Made by a program: the position numbers and the translations under genes. 64,000 nucleotides of DNA from QHXW01 sp035280425. GTDB lineage: Bacteria; Acidobacteriota; Terriglobia; Bryobacterales; Bryobacteraceae. Below are positions 52,712 through 61,326 of this stretch, piece by piece. Every line of letters begins with the position of its first letter. Positions within the stretch are counted from its first letter, which is position 1. A model generated the notes under the pieces. It ran no database searches. It had not been told where the DNA came from and saw only the letters and a list, made by a program, of their open reading frames with translations. The stretch covers positions 1 through 64,000 of the forward strand of contig DATEFW010000007.1 in assembly GCA_035280425.1 (NCBI GenBank). Direction: 5' to 3'.

Positions 52712-54685
52712 TCACTTCGCGAGTTGGTCGGCCATGTCGTCGATGTTGTCAAGGGTTTGCTCGCCTCGAGGTCGCCGTTCGGAACGACGCCCTTGCGGGT
52801 CGACGAAAAACGCCCGTGGGTAACCGCCGCCCGGAACGAACTTCTCGGAAACGCCCACACTGCAAATCACAGGAAACGAGTATTCATTCTCTTTCATAAA
52901 GGATTCTGCAATAGCCGGACTCTCGTCCTGCGAGATGGTCAGAACAGCACGGTCCACGCGGCCTTTCCAACGCTCATGTAGCTTCTGCATGCCGTCTAAA
53001 ACGTCGTTGCACGGACATCCGGTTCGCCAGAGGAGAACGAACGTTACCTTCCCTCTCAGATCGGCGAGGGTCCATGTCTTCCCAGAAAGGTCCTTAGCTT
53101 CAAATTCCTCGACAGGATAGAGGTCGGGTTGCTCAGGAGTCCTGAAGGCGCTGAGGTCATCCATGGGTACCTGAAGGCCAGCCTCCCGCGCGAGCATCGA
53201 ATAGTTCATCTGCCTGCTTTGCCACTCGCGCGCGGCACGGCCGGTTTTTTCCGCCGGCTTTGACCGATCGAGCTCGCGCTGCCACTCGCTCAGCATCGTG
53301 ATAGCCCGTTCCTTTTGCTGCGTCACGATCGCATGCCGGATCAGGATCTCCCTCGCCCTTCGCTGGACGGAGTCATCCCTCCCGTAAACGCGGGTCATGC
53401 GCGCGAATGCCTCCGTCTCGCGATAGTATTTCTCCTGATCCTCGGCCTGCGCCAGACCTCGCTGCACCAATTCGGGAACCCGATCGAGGCGGACCTTCCG
53501 TCTCACGTATTCTTCCGCAACCTGAATCTGTACCGGGGGCGAACTGGTGCCGTGATCCGGAAGGCGTTCGGCCTTCGATAGAACCAGGTCCGCCAACCAT
53601 TCGAAGGTGCTATCCGGAAGATCTTGTGCGGTCATGATCTCGGCAGCTTCGTCGGCGGCGTCGGGCGTATCGCGGAATTGTTCTATCAGCGAAACCATGA
53701 ACTCGTTGCGTAACTTGGCATATGCCTCCTCCGCGGCCATCTCTTCCCTTGGAAGGGGTTGACCCGGTTGTGGCGCAGACGCCTTCGGTGCGGGATTCTG
53801 CTCCTCCCATCGTGCCTTTCTGATCTCCCATGCCGCCTGCCCATTCGGAGCACGGCTCAGGACCTCGTCGTCGATTGCCTTTATGGGTGTGGCGTCCTGG
53901 AGAACGTCTTTGTAACCGAATGAGACCATAAAGACCCAGGTCGCCGAATCGGGATTTAGGTGCTTATGCAGAAACTCAAGGTCGGCACGAACAGCTCGTT
54001 TGTAATCATCGAGACGACGCTCGCCGTACGTGACGAGTTCCCAGGTCCAGGCGGTTCGAAACAACCCGACGTCATACTCGTCGAAACCCTGCTTCTTCCT
54101 GGTCTCAATGGCGTTTCTCAGCTCCGTGACGTGTCCGCGAAGCTTTTGCGGATCGCGCACGAATCCGAGATATTGGTACACTCGTACATCCCCAGGGCAG
54201 CGCCTGTGGAACGCTTCGAATTCCTGGGCAGCAAGTGCCGGATCGCCGTTTTGGCGGTCGGCAGCCCATTCAAGGGCAGCCAGATGAGTCCAGGGTGAAT
54301 CCGGGACTTCCGCCAACACTCTCTCGATCACCTGTCGGGATTTCTTTGGATATAGCTGAGACAGAAGCCGCGCTTCGAGCAGTTCGCCAAGCTGACGATC
54401 CGCGAGAGCCCGGTAGTGCGCCAGCGCCAGATCCCATTCGCGGCGTAATTCAGAGTGCTGCAGAATCGGCTGCTGCAGCTTAAATTGAAGCGACCAGTCC
54501 TGGGGATATCTGTTCGCTAAATCGCGGCGAGGGGCGTACCGCTGCTCCCAGGAGAGTGACAAGTCCGACATGGAAGGCAGGGCCGAGAATTCTCTTTCCA
54601 TCCCGGGCGAGAGGGAACATGCAGTCGGATTCGCCTGGGCGCAAACCGACAGACAGAGGACCGACCAGAGAGCCATAGCCCGCAT
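52712..54685 (-). CDS. TlpA-like thioredoxin domain protein with long helical N-terminal region
   Basis: 657 residues from the ATG at 54685, which begins a signal peptide (ALWSVLCLSVCAQA). Residues about 60-500 are helical and TPR-like (EWDLALAHYRALADRQLGELLEARLL-type helices in pairs). Residues about 520-657 form a TlpA/AhpC-like thioredoxin domain: DLRGKVTFVLLWRTG, the redox site, then a cis-Pro in GGYPRAFFVDPQG. The redox site is CPC (C-x-C) where TlpA has CPPC, so classic thiol-disulfide exchange is doubtful. The gene lies between PFOR tail copies A and B, as though it arrived as one unit. Confidence 0.78.
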   Translation of the reverse strand: MRAMALWSVLCLSVCAQANPTACSLSPGMEREFSALPSMSDLSLSWEQRYAPRRDLANRYPQDWSLQFKLQQPILQHSELRREWDLALAHYRALADRQLGELLEARLLSQLYPKKSRQVIERVLAEVPDSPWTHLAALEWAADRQNGDPALAAQEFEAFHRRCPGDVRVYQYLGFVRDPQKLRGHVTELRNAIETRKKQGFDEYDVGLFRTAWTWELVTYGERRLDDYKRAVRADLEFLHKHLNPDSATWVFMVSFGYKDVLQDATPIKAIDDEVLSRAPNGQAAWEIRKARWEEQNPAPKASAPQPGQPLPREEMAAEEAYAKLRNEFMVSLIEQFRDTPDAADEAAEIMTAQDLPDSTFEWLADLVLSKAERLPDHGTSSPPVQIQVAEEYVRRKVRLDRVPELVQRGLAQAEDQEKYYRETEAFARMTRVYGRDDSVQRRAREILIRHAIVTQQKERAITMLSEWQRELDRSKPAEKTGRAAREWQSRQMNYSMLAREAGLQVPMDDLSAFRTPEQPDLYPVEEFEAKDLSGKTWTLADLRGKVTFVLLWRTGCPCNDVLDGMQKLHERWKGRVDRAVLTISQDESPAIAESFMKENEYSFPVICSVGVSEKFVPGGGYPRAFFVDPQGRRSERRPRGEQTLDNIDDMADQLAK

Positions 54686-54883
54686 GGTGAAACCTCGCTG
54701 TGGCGATTCTAGCACCCCTGGGAAGAATTTGAGCGGTCGTCTGCGGATTGTCCGCGAACACGGGTGCCGATCAAGGCCCAACTCCAACGTGCGGCGTTAA
54801 CGGAAACCATGTGAGTGCCGTCGCGAAACGTGATTTGTGCCCGCGATGGTTCACAAACGGCTTCCCGGAAGTTGCCGCCAATT

Positions 54884-55119
54884 GAACTGCCGCCGCTCTA
54901 CCTTAACCCCGCCAGTTCCTGTAGCCGGTGCCAGTTGTCGAGGCGGTCCTGCTGGGCCTGCCGGATAAACTCGTCGGCCTGGCCGTCCGGGAAATGGCGC
55001 GCGAAACGGCCCTCGGTGCGCGTGAACGCCACAAAATCGACCGGCTCGCCCGTCTTTGGATTTTTGAACCAGTCTTCTTTCATCAGCGGGTTGCGCTGCA
55101 GGTAGATTCCCAGGGCCAA
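54884..55119 (-). pseudogene. PFOR C-terminal fragment, copy B
   Basis: Encodes the last 62 PFOR codons in frame from MKEDWF (55083) to ELAGLR and a stop at 54898. Identity continues about 15 bases past the stop with a 3-base gap. Compared with the genuine end there are 9 substitutions in 186 bases and only one amino-acid change (Ala to Thr). Upstream of MKEDWF the frame continues as IYLQRNPL, matching PFOR only as LQ-x-NP. A start codon at 55119 exists but no ribosome binding site, so it is treated as a remnant. Confidence 0.85.
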
Positions 55120-55145
55120 TTGCGAGCCGAGACGACGTTCAACTT

Positions 55146-56780
55146 CTAGATGGCAACCTCTTTGTAGATGGGCCCGGATTCCGCCGAAATCAAACCGAGA
55201 TGGTAGCGGATCGACGTTTCAAAGGCTCCCAGCGAACTACGCGTGAGGAAGTAGGCCACGGCGCCGACAACCGCGGTAGTTATCATGACGATCGCCGGCG
55301 AACGGAACACAAGAAAGTACTGTAGAGCGACGGCGGCGGCAGTCGCTGCCCCGCCGATCATCATTAGCGGCAGCAAAATTGCGCCGCGCGTCGTGTCCGC
55401 CTGTTTGCTGAATGGTGCTCCATCAATCAGCCTCAATTCCAGCGCGAGGTATACCGAGGCGGCGGCCAGGCTGTAGGCGAGAGACAGCCCGGCATGCCAG
55501 ACTCCCCAAAACCACGCGAGGAAAGGGAGCAGAATCAGATGGGGGATCACAACGACCTCGATCCACAGCAGCGCATAAATGCCACGAGCGAACCCGGCGA
55601 ATGCTCGTGCAGGCGCTAGCAGAAAAATCCAGGCGCCTTTGTAATCGTTGCCATAGGGCAGAAAGACACAGATGAAGAAGAGAACTGCTGCGAGGATATG
55701 AGGCAGGAGATGGATAGGCGCAAACCGGCCCGAGAACGGATCAACTCGCCAGTTGCTTGCGTACAGCGGTGCCAGCGCCACGAGCGGGAGTATCAGCAAC
55801 GGGAACATCTGCCGACGGAATTGCCAGTCGCGCAGCATCATGCGGGAGACAAACGCGAATCCGGCACGGCTTGCCTGTCCCCCGAAGAAGCGGGCGACGA
55901 TCTCGCCGATCCGCGATCTTCGCTCCGTGGCGCCCAAAGCGGCGCCTCCGCGCACCATGCTGGAGACGCGAAGCAGGTAATCGGCCGAAAGAGAACGGAT
56001 ACCGAGCACCACGATCGCCAGGACGAGAGCGCCCAACGCCGCGAGCAAGCCCCAGCGGGCTGGAGCCTGCACCGGCAACCAGCGGCGAAGATGGGAGTGG
56101 GCTAGAAGGCCCCGTAAGTCTGACATCCACGGCATGGCCATGAAGGGCAACGTGCCGGCAAGCTGTCCGGCTGCTTTCAAACGGCGCACCGGAATGAATC
56201 GAATCAGCCAGCCGAACAGCGCGCAGCACAGCATCGCCGCCACCGTTCCCACGGCGGTTGCGACCAGCAGGTGCTGGAACGGAAAAAACCACCTCGATTC
56301 CTTCAGCATGAGGCCTGCGAATGCCGGAACGGCGTTCAGCCCGGGAACCAGGTATAGAATGATGCGGACCAGATGCGTTAATTTCGCCGCTGTATAGGTT
56401 GCGCCGTTGATGGGCTGACTCGCCAGCACCAGGCCCTCTACCGGATTCACCAGGCTGTTGCCGGTTTCGGACAGCAGAATCGAAAGCAGGACGAACGCGG
56501 TGAAGACCAGGAACACCGAGGCGTATTCCGCAAGATCTGTCCGGGCGGCCACCAATAGCAGGCTGAGAAAGGCGGACAGGCCGAAGTACAGCCAAGCAGC
56601 GGATCTCAGCGCCACCCCGTTCCTGCCAAGCTGATCCAGCATTTCGCCGCGTTCACTGAGCTCGCCGAACAGGTCCGTTAGCAGCCAGTAGCGCTTGGAA
56701 TCGATGCCACCAATCTCCAGCAGCCTGGATGCCCGACGGCCGCGGAGCAGCCGCGTAATTGCTTCTCTGATCGTGCTCAT
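55146..56780 (-). CDS. ABC transporter permease (ABC-2-like)
   Basis: 544 residues with about ten to twelve hydrophobic helices in clusters, for example WLYFGLSAFLSLLLVAA near residue 43 and VFLVFTAFVLLSILL near 90. There is no ATPase motif. It overlaps the ATPase gene start by ATGA, so it is its membrane partner. The substrate is unknown; such pairs export lipids, peptides or drugs. The gene ends 26 bases before copy B of the PFOR tail. Confidence 0.85.
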   Translation of the reverse strand: MSTIREAITRLLRGRRASRLLEIGGIDSKRYWLLTDLFGELSERGEMLDQLGRNGVALRSAAWLYFGLSAFLSLLLVAARTDLAEYASVFLVFTAFVLLSILLSETGNSLVNPVEGLVLASQPINGATYTAAKLTHLVRIILYLVPGLNAVPAFAGLMLKESRWFFPFQHLLVATAVGTVAAMLCCALFGWLIRFIPVRRLKAAGQLAGTLPFMAMPWMSDLRGLLAHSHLRRWLPVQAPARWGLLAALGALVLAIVVLGIRSLSADYLLRVSSMVRGGAALGATERRSRIGEIVARFFGGQASRAGFAFVSRMMLRDWQFRRQMFPLLILPLVALAPLYASNWRVDPFSGRFAPIHLLPHILAAVLFFICVFLPYGNDYKGAWIFLLAPARAFAGFARGIYALLWIEVVVIPHLILLPFLAWFWGVWHAGLSLAYSLAAASVYLALELRLIDGAPFSKQADTTRGAILLPLMMIGGAATAAAVALQYFLVFRSPAIVMITTAVVGAVAYFLTRSSLGAFETSIRYHLGLISAESGPIYKEVAI

Positions 56781-57553
56781 GAGCGCAGAACTTCGACAAT
56801 GCGCGAGACGCCGGGGTTCATGCTCTCCGAGTGTGTCAACTTGCGAAAGACATCTTCCAGGGTGGATTGTTGGGTCGAGGCTTTCAGCTCCGCCGACGTG
56901 CTGTCGGCGATCAGATTCCCTTTGTGAATGATCAGAACCCGGTTACACACCTTCTCCACCACATCCAGCACGTGGGAGCTGTACAGGATCGTCTTCCCGC
57001 TTGCCGCCAAAGCCGCGATCAGGTCCTTGATCATGATGGACGCATTCACGTCGAGCCCAGAGAGCGGTTCATCGAGCAGGATGAGATCCGGGTCATGCAG
57101 AAGCGCGGCAGCAATAAGAATCTTCTGCCGCATGCCCTTGGAATACGTGTCCAACCGGCTCACCCGGTCGGATGAGAGATCGAACGTTTCCAGCATGCAC
57201 CGGATCCTGGTCTGCAGCGTATCTTCCTCCACATCATGCAGGCGTCCCGACAATTCCAGGAACTCCTGTCCGGTAAGGCTTTCGAACAGAACCGCAGCCT
57301 CAGGCACGTAGCCGATGCGCTGTTTCACGTCGACGGCTCTTTCCGGCAAGGGAAGCCCGTTGACGGAAACCGCTCCAGCCGAAGGAGCCAGGATACCGGC
57401 GATGATCTTGATGGTGGTTGTCTTTCCGGCGCCGTTGGGGCCGAGCAGGCCAACGACCTCACCTCGGTCGAGAGTGAACGAGATTCCGTGCAGGACTTCC
57501 ACGCGGTCGTAGCAAAAGGCAACTTTGTCGAACGCCGCTATGGATTCCGGCAA
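56777..57553 (-). CDS. ABC transporter ATP-binding protein
   Basis: 258 residues. Walker A GPNGAGKTT near residue 38, signature loop YSKGMRQKI, Walker B LILLDEPLSGLD, and a switch His in SSHVLD. This is the CcmA/NatA type of ATPase that pairs with ABC-2 permeases. Start ATG at 57553, about 70 bases after the PFOR stop on the same strand, so read-through from PFOR is possible. Coupled to the permease. Confidence 0.94.
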   Translation of the reverse strand: MPESIAAFDKVAFCYDRVEVLHGISFTLDRGEVVGLLGPNGAGKTTTIKIIAGILAPSAGAVSVNGLPLPERAVDVKQRIGYVPEAAVLFESLTGQEFLELSGRLHDVEEDTLQTRIRCMLETFDLSSDRVSRLDTYSKGMRQKILIAAALLHDPDLILLDEPLSGLDVNASIMIKDLIAALAASGKTILYSSHVLDVVEKVCNRVLIIHKGNLIADSTSAELKASTQQSTLEDVFRKLTHSESMNPGVSRIVEVLRS

Positions 57554-57622
57554 GGGGCGCCTCCCTTCGGCAGGGTCATTTTAACTACGTGCCCCGCCGC
57601 GTTACGGAACTGCCGCGCCGCT

Positions 57623-60600
57623 CTACCGCAGTCCCGCCAGTTCCTGTAGCCGGTGCCAGTTGTCGAGGCGGTCCTGCTGGGCCTGCCGGATAAACTCGTC
57701 GGCCTGGCCGTCGGGGAAATGGCGCGCGAAGCGGCCCTCGGTGCGCGCGAACGCCACGAAATCGACCGGCTCGCCCGTCTTGGGATTTTTGAACCAGTCT
57801 TCTTTCATGTTCGGATTGCCTTGTAAACTCAGGCGTTCTTTGATGCGATCGCCCTTGCGCGGATCGTAAATCAGCACCGGGAAAGTGCGGGAATCGGCAG
57901 CGAGTTTGGCCTGCGCCACCGCGCGATCGTCCGGAATGCCGTGCTCCGGCATGCACGCGGCGTAGCAGATCACCACCGCCGGTCCCGGATACTCGTTGGC
58001 CTCCATCACCGCTTTATAGAAATGATTCATGTGCGCGGGCGTGGTCTGCGCTACGTAGACGCCCGGATGCATCATCGCGATCGTGGCCAGTTCCTTGCGA
58101 TGCTCGCGCTTGCCCGGCGACGCCTTGCCGAACGCCGCCATCTTGGCCGCCTGGCCGGTGAAAGTTGCGGTCGAGCTTTGGCCGCCGGTATTCGAATACA
58201 CCTGGGTGTCGAGCACCAGAACTTTGATATCCATCCCGGAGGCCAAGAGGCGCGAGAGCGACTGGAAACCGATGTCGTAGAGCGCGCCGTCGCCGCCCAC
58301 CACCCACAGCCGGCGCTTCTGATGGCCCTCCTGATCCCAGCGAAGCCGCACGCCCATCGCGTCGGCCGGTGCGTTTTCGAACAGCGAGTTGGTCCACGGA
58401 ATCTTGAATGGATTGAACGGAAAGGTCGAGCCGAATACCGTGTTGCACCCGGTAGCGGCTACGATCCCGACCTCGTTCCCGTAAACGAAGCCGGTCGCCG
58501 CGAGCATCAGGCGCAGCGCGGTTCCCTCGCCGCAGCCCATGCAGGAGCCCGCGCCGCCTGAGTAGAGCATGCTGCGCGTGGCCAGCATCATGTCTCCCAG
58601 CGCTTTTTCGTTGATGAAACGCGCCGGAGTGTCGGGAAGATGATGGAACAGGTCCATGCCGAGGTCGTATTCGGTGAGGTTGACGCCGGACTTCGCCACC
58701 ATCGCGAGCGCCAGGTGCGATCCGCAGGCCGTGACGCACTCGCCGCAGCCTTTGCATTTATCGGGATCGACGAAGATGCCGAACAGCCCGCCCGTTTCGC
58801 CGCGTTTCACCGGCAGTTCGTGGTACTTGTTGGTTTTTGCAAACAGTGTCCGCAGGTTCTCGCGAAGATCTTCGCGCTCGATCTTGGCCAGCCGTGCCTC
58901 GAGCGCGTCGGGCTCCGCCACGCGCGCAAGAATCGCGGTATCCGGGCACTGATTGACGCACTCCATGCAGCCCACACATTTGCTGGAATCGAGCTGTGGA
59001 ATATTCGGCGCGAGGTGCCGGAAGCTGCGATGGAGAGCGGTAGATGGCGGCATCAGGCTGCGTGCCGAGAAGATGTCCGCGGGCAGTTCGGCTTCCCTCC
59101 CGCGTGCGTAGCTCTCGACCACGCCTTCGCAGAACTCCGGCGGGATCAGGCAGCCATCGCCGGGACACGCCGGAGCTTCCCAATGCCACGGCGCTCCGTT
59201 CGTCTTCGCCGAATCGACATCGCCCGGCACGACCTCGACGACTTCCCGGTACCCGCGCCGCGCGACTGCCAGATTTTCGGCAATCACTTTCGGCCCCTGC
59301 TTGCCGAAATATTTGTTCAGCACGCGGTCGAGCGATTGGAAAAGCTGATCTTCTGTCAGATTCTGCCGCTCGCGGAACGGTGTCAGCCGCAAAAATGCTC
59401 CCAGCAGCGCAATTCCCTGCATGCGAATCTGCAATTCGCCGCGGCTCGCCTGTTCTTTGGCAATGCGCGCCGCATCGAGCACCCAGAGCTTCAGCCCGCG
59501 CTCGACGATCGCCTGTCGCGCGTTGGCGGGCAGCGTCGCCCAGACTTTTTCAGGCGGCGCATCGGCTTGCAGATAAATCGTGCCGCCGTTCACCAACCCG
59601 GCCAGCGGATCGCCCATCGAAAAAACCAGCGGGTTCTGAATCGCCACGAAATTTACGGTGTTCAATTCGGCATGCAGCCGGACGGGTTCCGGCGCGAGCG
59701 TCAAGTAATAATTCGTCGGCAGGCCTTTCTTTTCGGAGCCGTACTTCGAAAATGCCTGCACCTCGAGGCCGAACAGATCCGCCGCCACGGTGGCGATAAC
59801 TTTATTTGTCGTGACCGAGCCGAAGCCGCCCACCGAATGCCCGCGCAAGGAAAACGCACCAGCCGGACGCACGTCGGGATCGTCCGCCATCGGCAAGGCA
59901 TCCTGGTACGGCACACCGACTACCGCGAATCGGGAGCCGCCGGTCGACATGTTGTCGGCCAGCGCCACGAAATGCCCCGGCCGGATATCCGCGCCGCCCA
60001 AACCGGCCACGCCGGCGTAAAGTTCGGGAATGCGCTCGATGCGGCCTTCGTTCAGCGCGTCGGCAAGCGCGGCCTTCACTTCGACCATGAGCGGGTTCGA
60101 TTCCGCCAGCGGCACATCCGTCCGCTCAACCACCATGACCGCCCGGCAACCGGCCAGGACGGCGGCCAGTTGGGCAGCAGGGAACGGGCGAAAGCTGGTA
60201 ATCGACACCGCACCGATCCGCATGCCCCGCTGCCGCAAATAATCCACGGTGCTTTCGGCGGTCTCCATCATGGTTCCCATGCCGACGAACGCAAAATCGG
60301 CATCTTCCATGCGATAAGGCCGGATGAAATCGTAAACGCGCCCTGTCAGCACGGCGTATTCTTCCATGGCGGCGCGCAGAGCAGGCTTCACGCGATCGTA
60401 GTAGAGGCGCTGCGCAATGCGCCCCTTCATGTAACTGTCCTGGTTCTGCACGACGCCCGACTGCATGGGATGCTCAGTGTCGAACAGCTTCCGCAGCTTC
60501 TCCGGATGCTGGATAAACCGGCGCATCAGCTCGGGTTCAGGCAGCCGGAGGCTTTCGAGCGTGTGGGTGGTCAGAAAACCATCCTGGACGTTGAGAAAAG

Positions 60601-61147
60601 GAGTTTCGGAGTATTCCGCGGCGCGGCGCGCGATGAGCGCCAGGTCCGCCGCTTCCTGCGCGTTGCGACCGAATACGATTCCCCAGCCGGCGTCCGCCAC
60701 GCCCATGACGTCATCGTGACCGCAGTGAATGTTCAGCGATTGCGAGGTGATAGCCCGGGCGCCGATGTGAAACACCACCGGCAGCCGCTTGCCGGCGATC
60801 ACATACAGCACTTCTTTCATGAGGATCAGGCCCTGGCCGGAGGTGAAGTTCGTCACCCGGCCACCCGCGAGCGCATAGCCTTCGCAAGCCGTCGCCGAGC
60901 TGTGCTCCGATTCCGGTTCGAGAAATTGAATCGGCTCGCCCCACACATTCTTTTTGCCGTTGGCGAATTCCGCGGCAAACCCATCGCCCATGGGGGTCGA
61001 AGGGGTGATCGGATAGGCCACTGCGGCCTGCGAAATATGGGACTCGACCCAGACCACGGCGCCCGAGCCGTCGGTCGTCGAAGCAATTCCGGGGAATGCA
61101 ATGTGCTGCTTGGGTTTTACGATTGGTTCGGCCAGAGATGAAGACAC
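57623..61147 (-). CDS. nifJ: Pyruvate:ferredoxin (flavodoxin) oxidoreductase, single-chain
   Basis: 1174 residues from the GTG at 61147, selected because GAGGAGGG stands just before it. Domain order: pyruvate-binding domain I (TPSTPMGDGF), gamma-type domain, two [4Fe-4S] motifs (CVGCMECVNQCP at about 723-734, CKGCGECVTACG at about 796-807), then the TPP domain with CMGCGEG near 868, GDGALYDIG near 955 and NTGGQSS. It converts pyruvate and CoA to acetyl-CoA, CO2 and reduced ferredoxin, typical of anaerobic or microaerobic metabolism. Its 3' end is present twice more downstream. Divergent from the acyl-CoA synthetase. Confidence 0.96.
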   Translation of the reverse strand: MSSSLAEPIVKPKQHIAFPGIASTTDGSGAVVWVESHISQAAVAYPITPSTPMGDGFAAEFANGKKNVWGEPIQFLEPESEHSSATACEGYALAGGRVTNFTSGQGLILMKEVLYVIAGKRLPVVFHIGARAITSQSLNIHCGHDDVMGVADAGWGIVFGRNAQEAADLALIARRAAEYSETPFLNVQDGFLTTHTLESLRLPEPELMRRFIQHPEKLRKLFDTEHPMQSGVVQNQDSYMKGRIAQRLYYDRVKPALRAAMEEYAVLTGRVYDFIRPYRMEDADFAFVGMGTMMETAESTVDYLRQRGMRIGAVSITSFRPFPAAQLAAVLAGCRAVMVVERTDVPLAESNPLMVEVKAALADALNEGRIERIPELYAGVAGLGGADIRPGHFVALADNMSTGGSRFAVVGVPYQDALPMADDPDVRPAGAFSLRGHSVGGFGSVTTNKVIATVAADLFGLEVQAFSKYGSEKKGLPTNYYLTLAPEPVRLHAELNTVNFVAIQNPLVFSMGDPLAGLVNGGTIYLQADAPPEKVWATLPANARQAIVERGLKLWVLDAARIAKEQASRGELQIRMQGIALLGAFLRLTPFRERQNLTEDQLFQSLDRVLNKYFGKQGPKVIAENLAVARRGYREVVEVVPGDVDSAKTNGAPWHWEAPACPGDGCLIPPEFCEGVVESYARGREAELPADIFSARSLMPPSTALHRSFRHLAPNIPQLDSSKCVGCMECVNQCPDTAILARVAEPDALEARLAKIEREDLRENLRTLFAKTNKYHELPVKRGETGGLFGIFVDPDKCKGCGECVTACGSHLALAMVAKSGVNLTEYDLGMDLFHHLPDTPARFINEKALGDMMLATRSMLYSGGAGSCMGCGEGTALRLMLAATGFVYGNEVGIVAATGCNTVFGSTFPFNPFKIPWTNSLFENAPADAMGVRLRWDQEGHQKRRLWVVGGDGALYDIGFQSLSRLLASGMDIKVLVLDTQVYSNTGGQSSTATFTGQAAKMAAFGKASPGKREHRKELATIAMMHPGVYVAQTTPAHMNHFYKAVMEANEYPGPAVVICYAACMPEHGIPDDRAVAQAKLAADSRTFPVLIYDPRKGDRIKERLSLQGNPNMKEDWFKNPKTGEPVDFVAFARTEGRFARHFPDGQADEFIRQAQQDRLDNWHRLQELAGLR

Positions 61148-61326
61148 TCGAACCCTCCTCGGAGCCGCTAGTGCATGCGCGATTCCACCCGCTGTGCGCA
61201 CAAAAAGAAGAACTTATGCGGAGGATTGGAGGTACAGTTGGGTGATATGGCCCACCTGTTCCGGCCTGCTCTGAGCCATTCCAACCGTTTGCGGTTTGGC
61301 CGCACGGATGCAACTTTTTCAACACG

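Noticed and set aside
55084..55119. Copy B of the PFOR tail as a separate 73-residue gene
   Set aside because: There is an ATG but no ribosome binding site. The protein is only the end of PFOR, lacking any complete domain, so a remnant is the simpler view.
58640..61141. Long open frame of 833 codons on the plus strand opposite PFOR
   Set aside because: It is an antisense shadow of a high-GC gene. The minus strand has clear PFOR motifs, and the plus frame has Arg/His-rich composition without recognisable domains.
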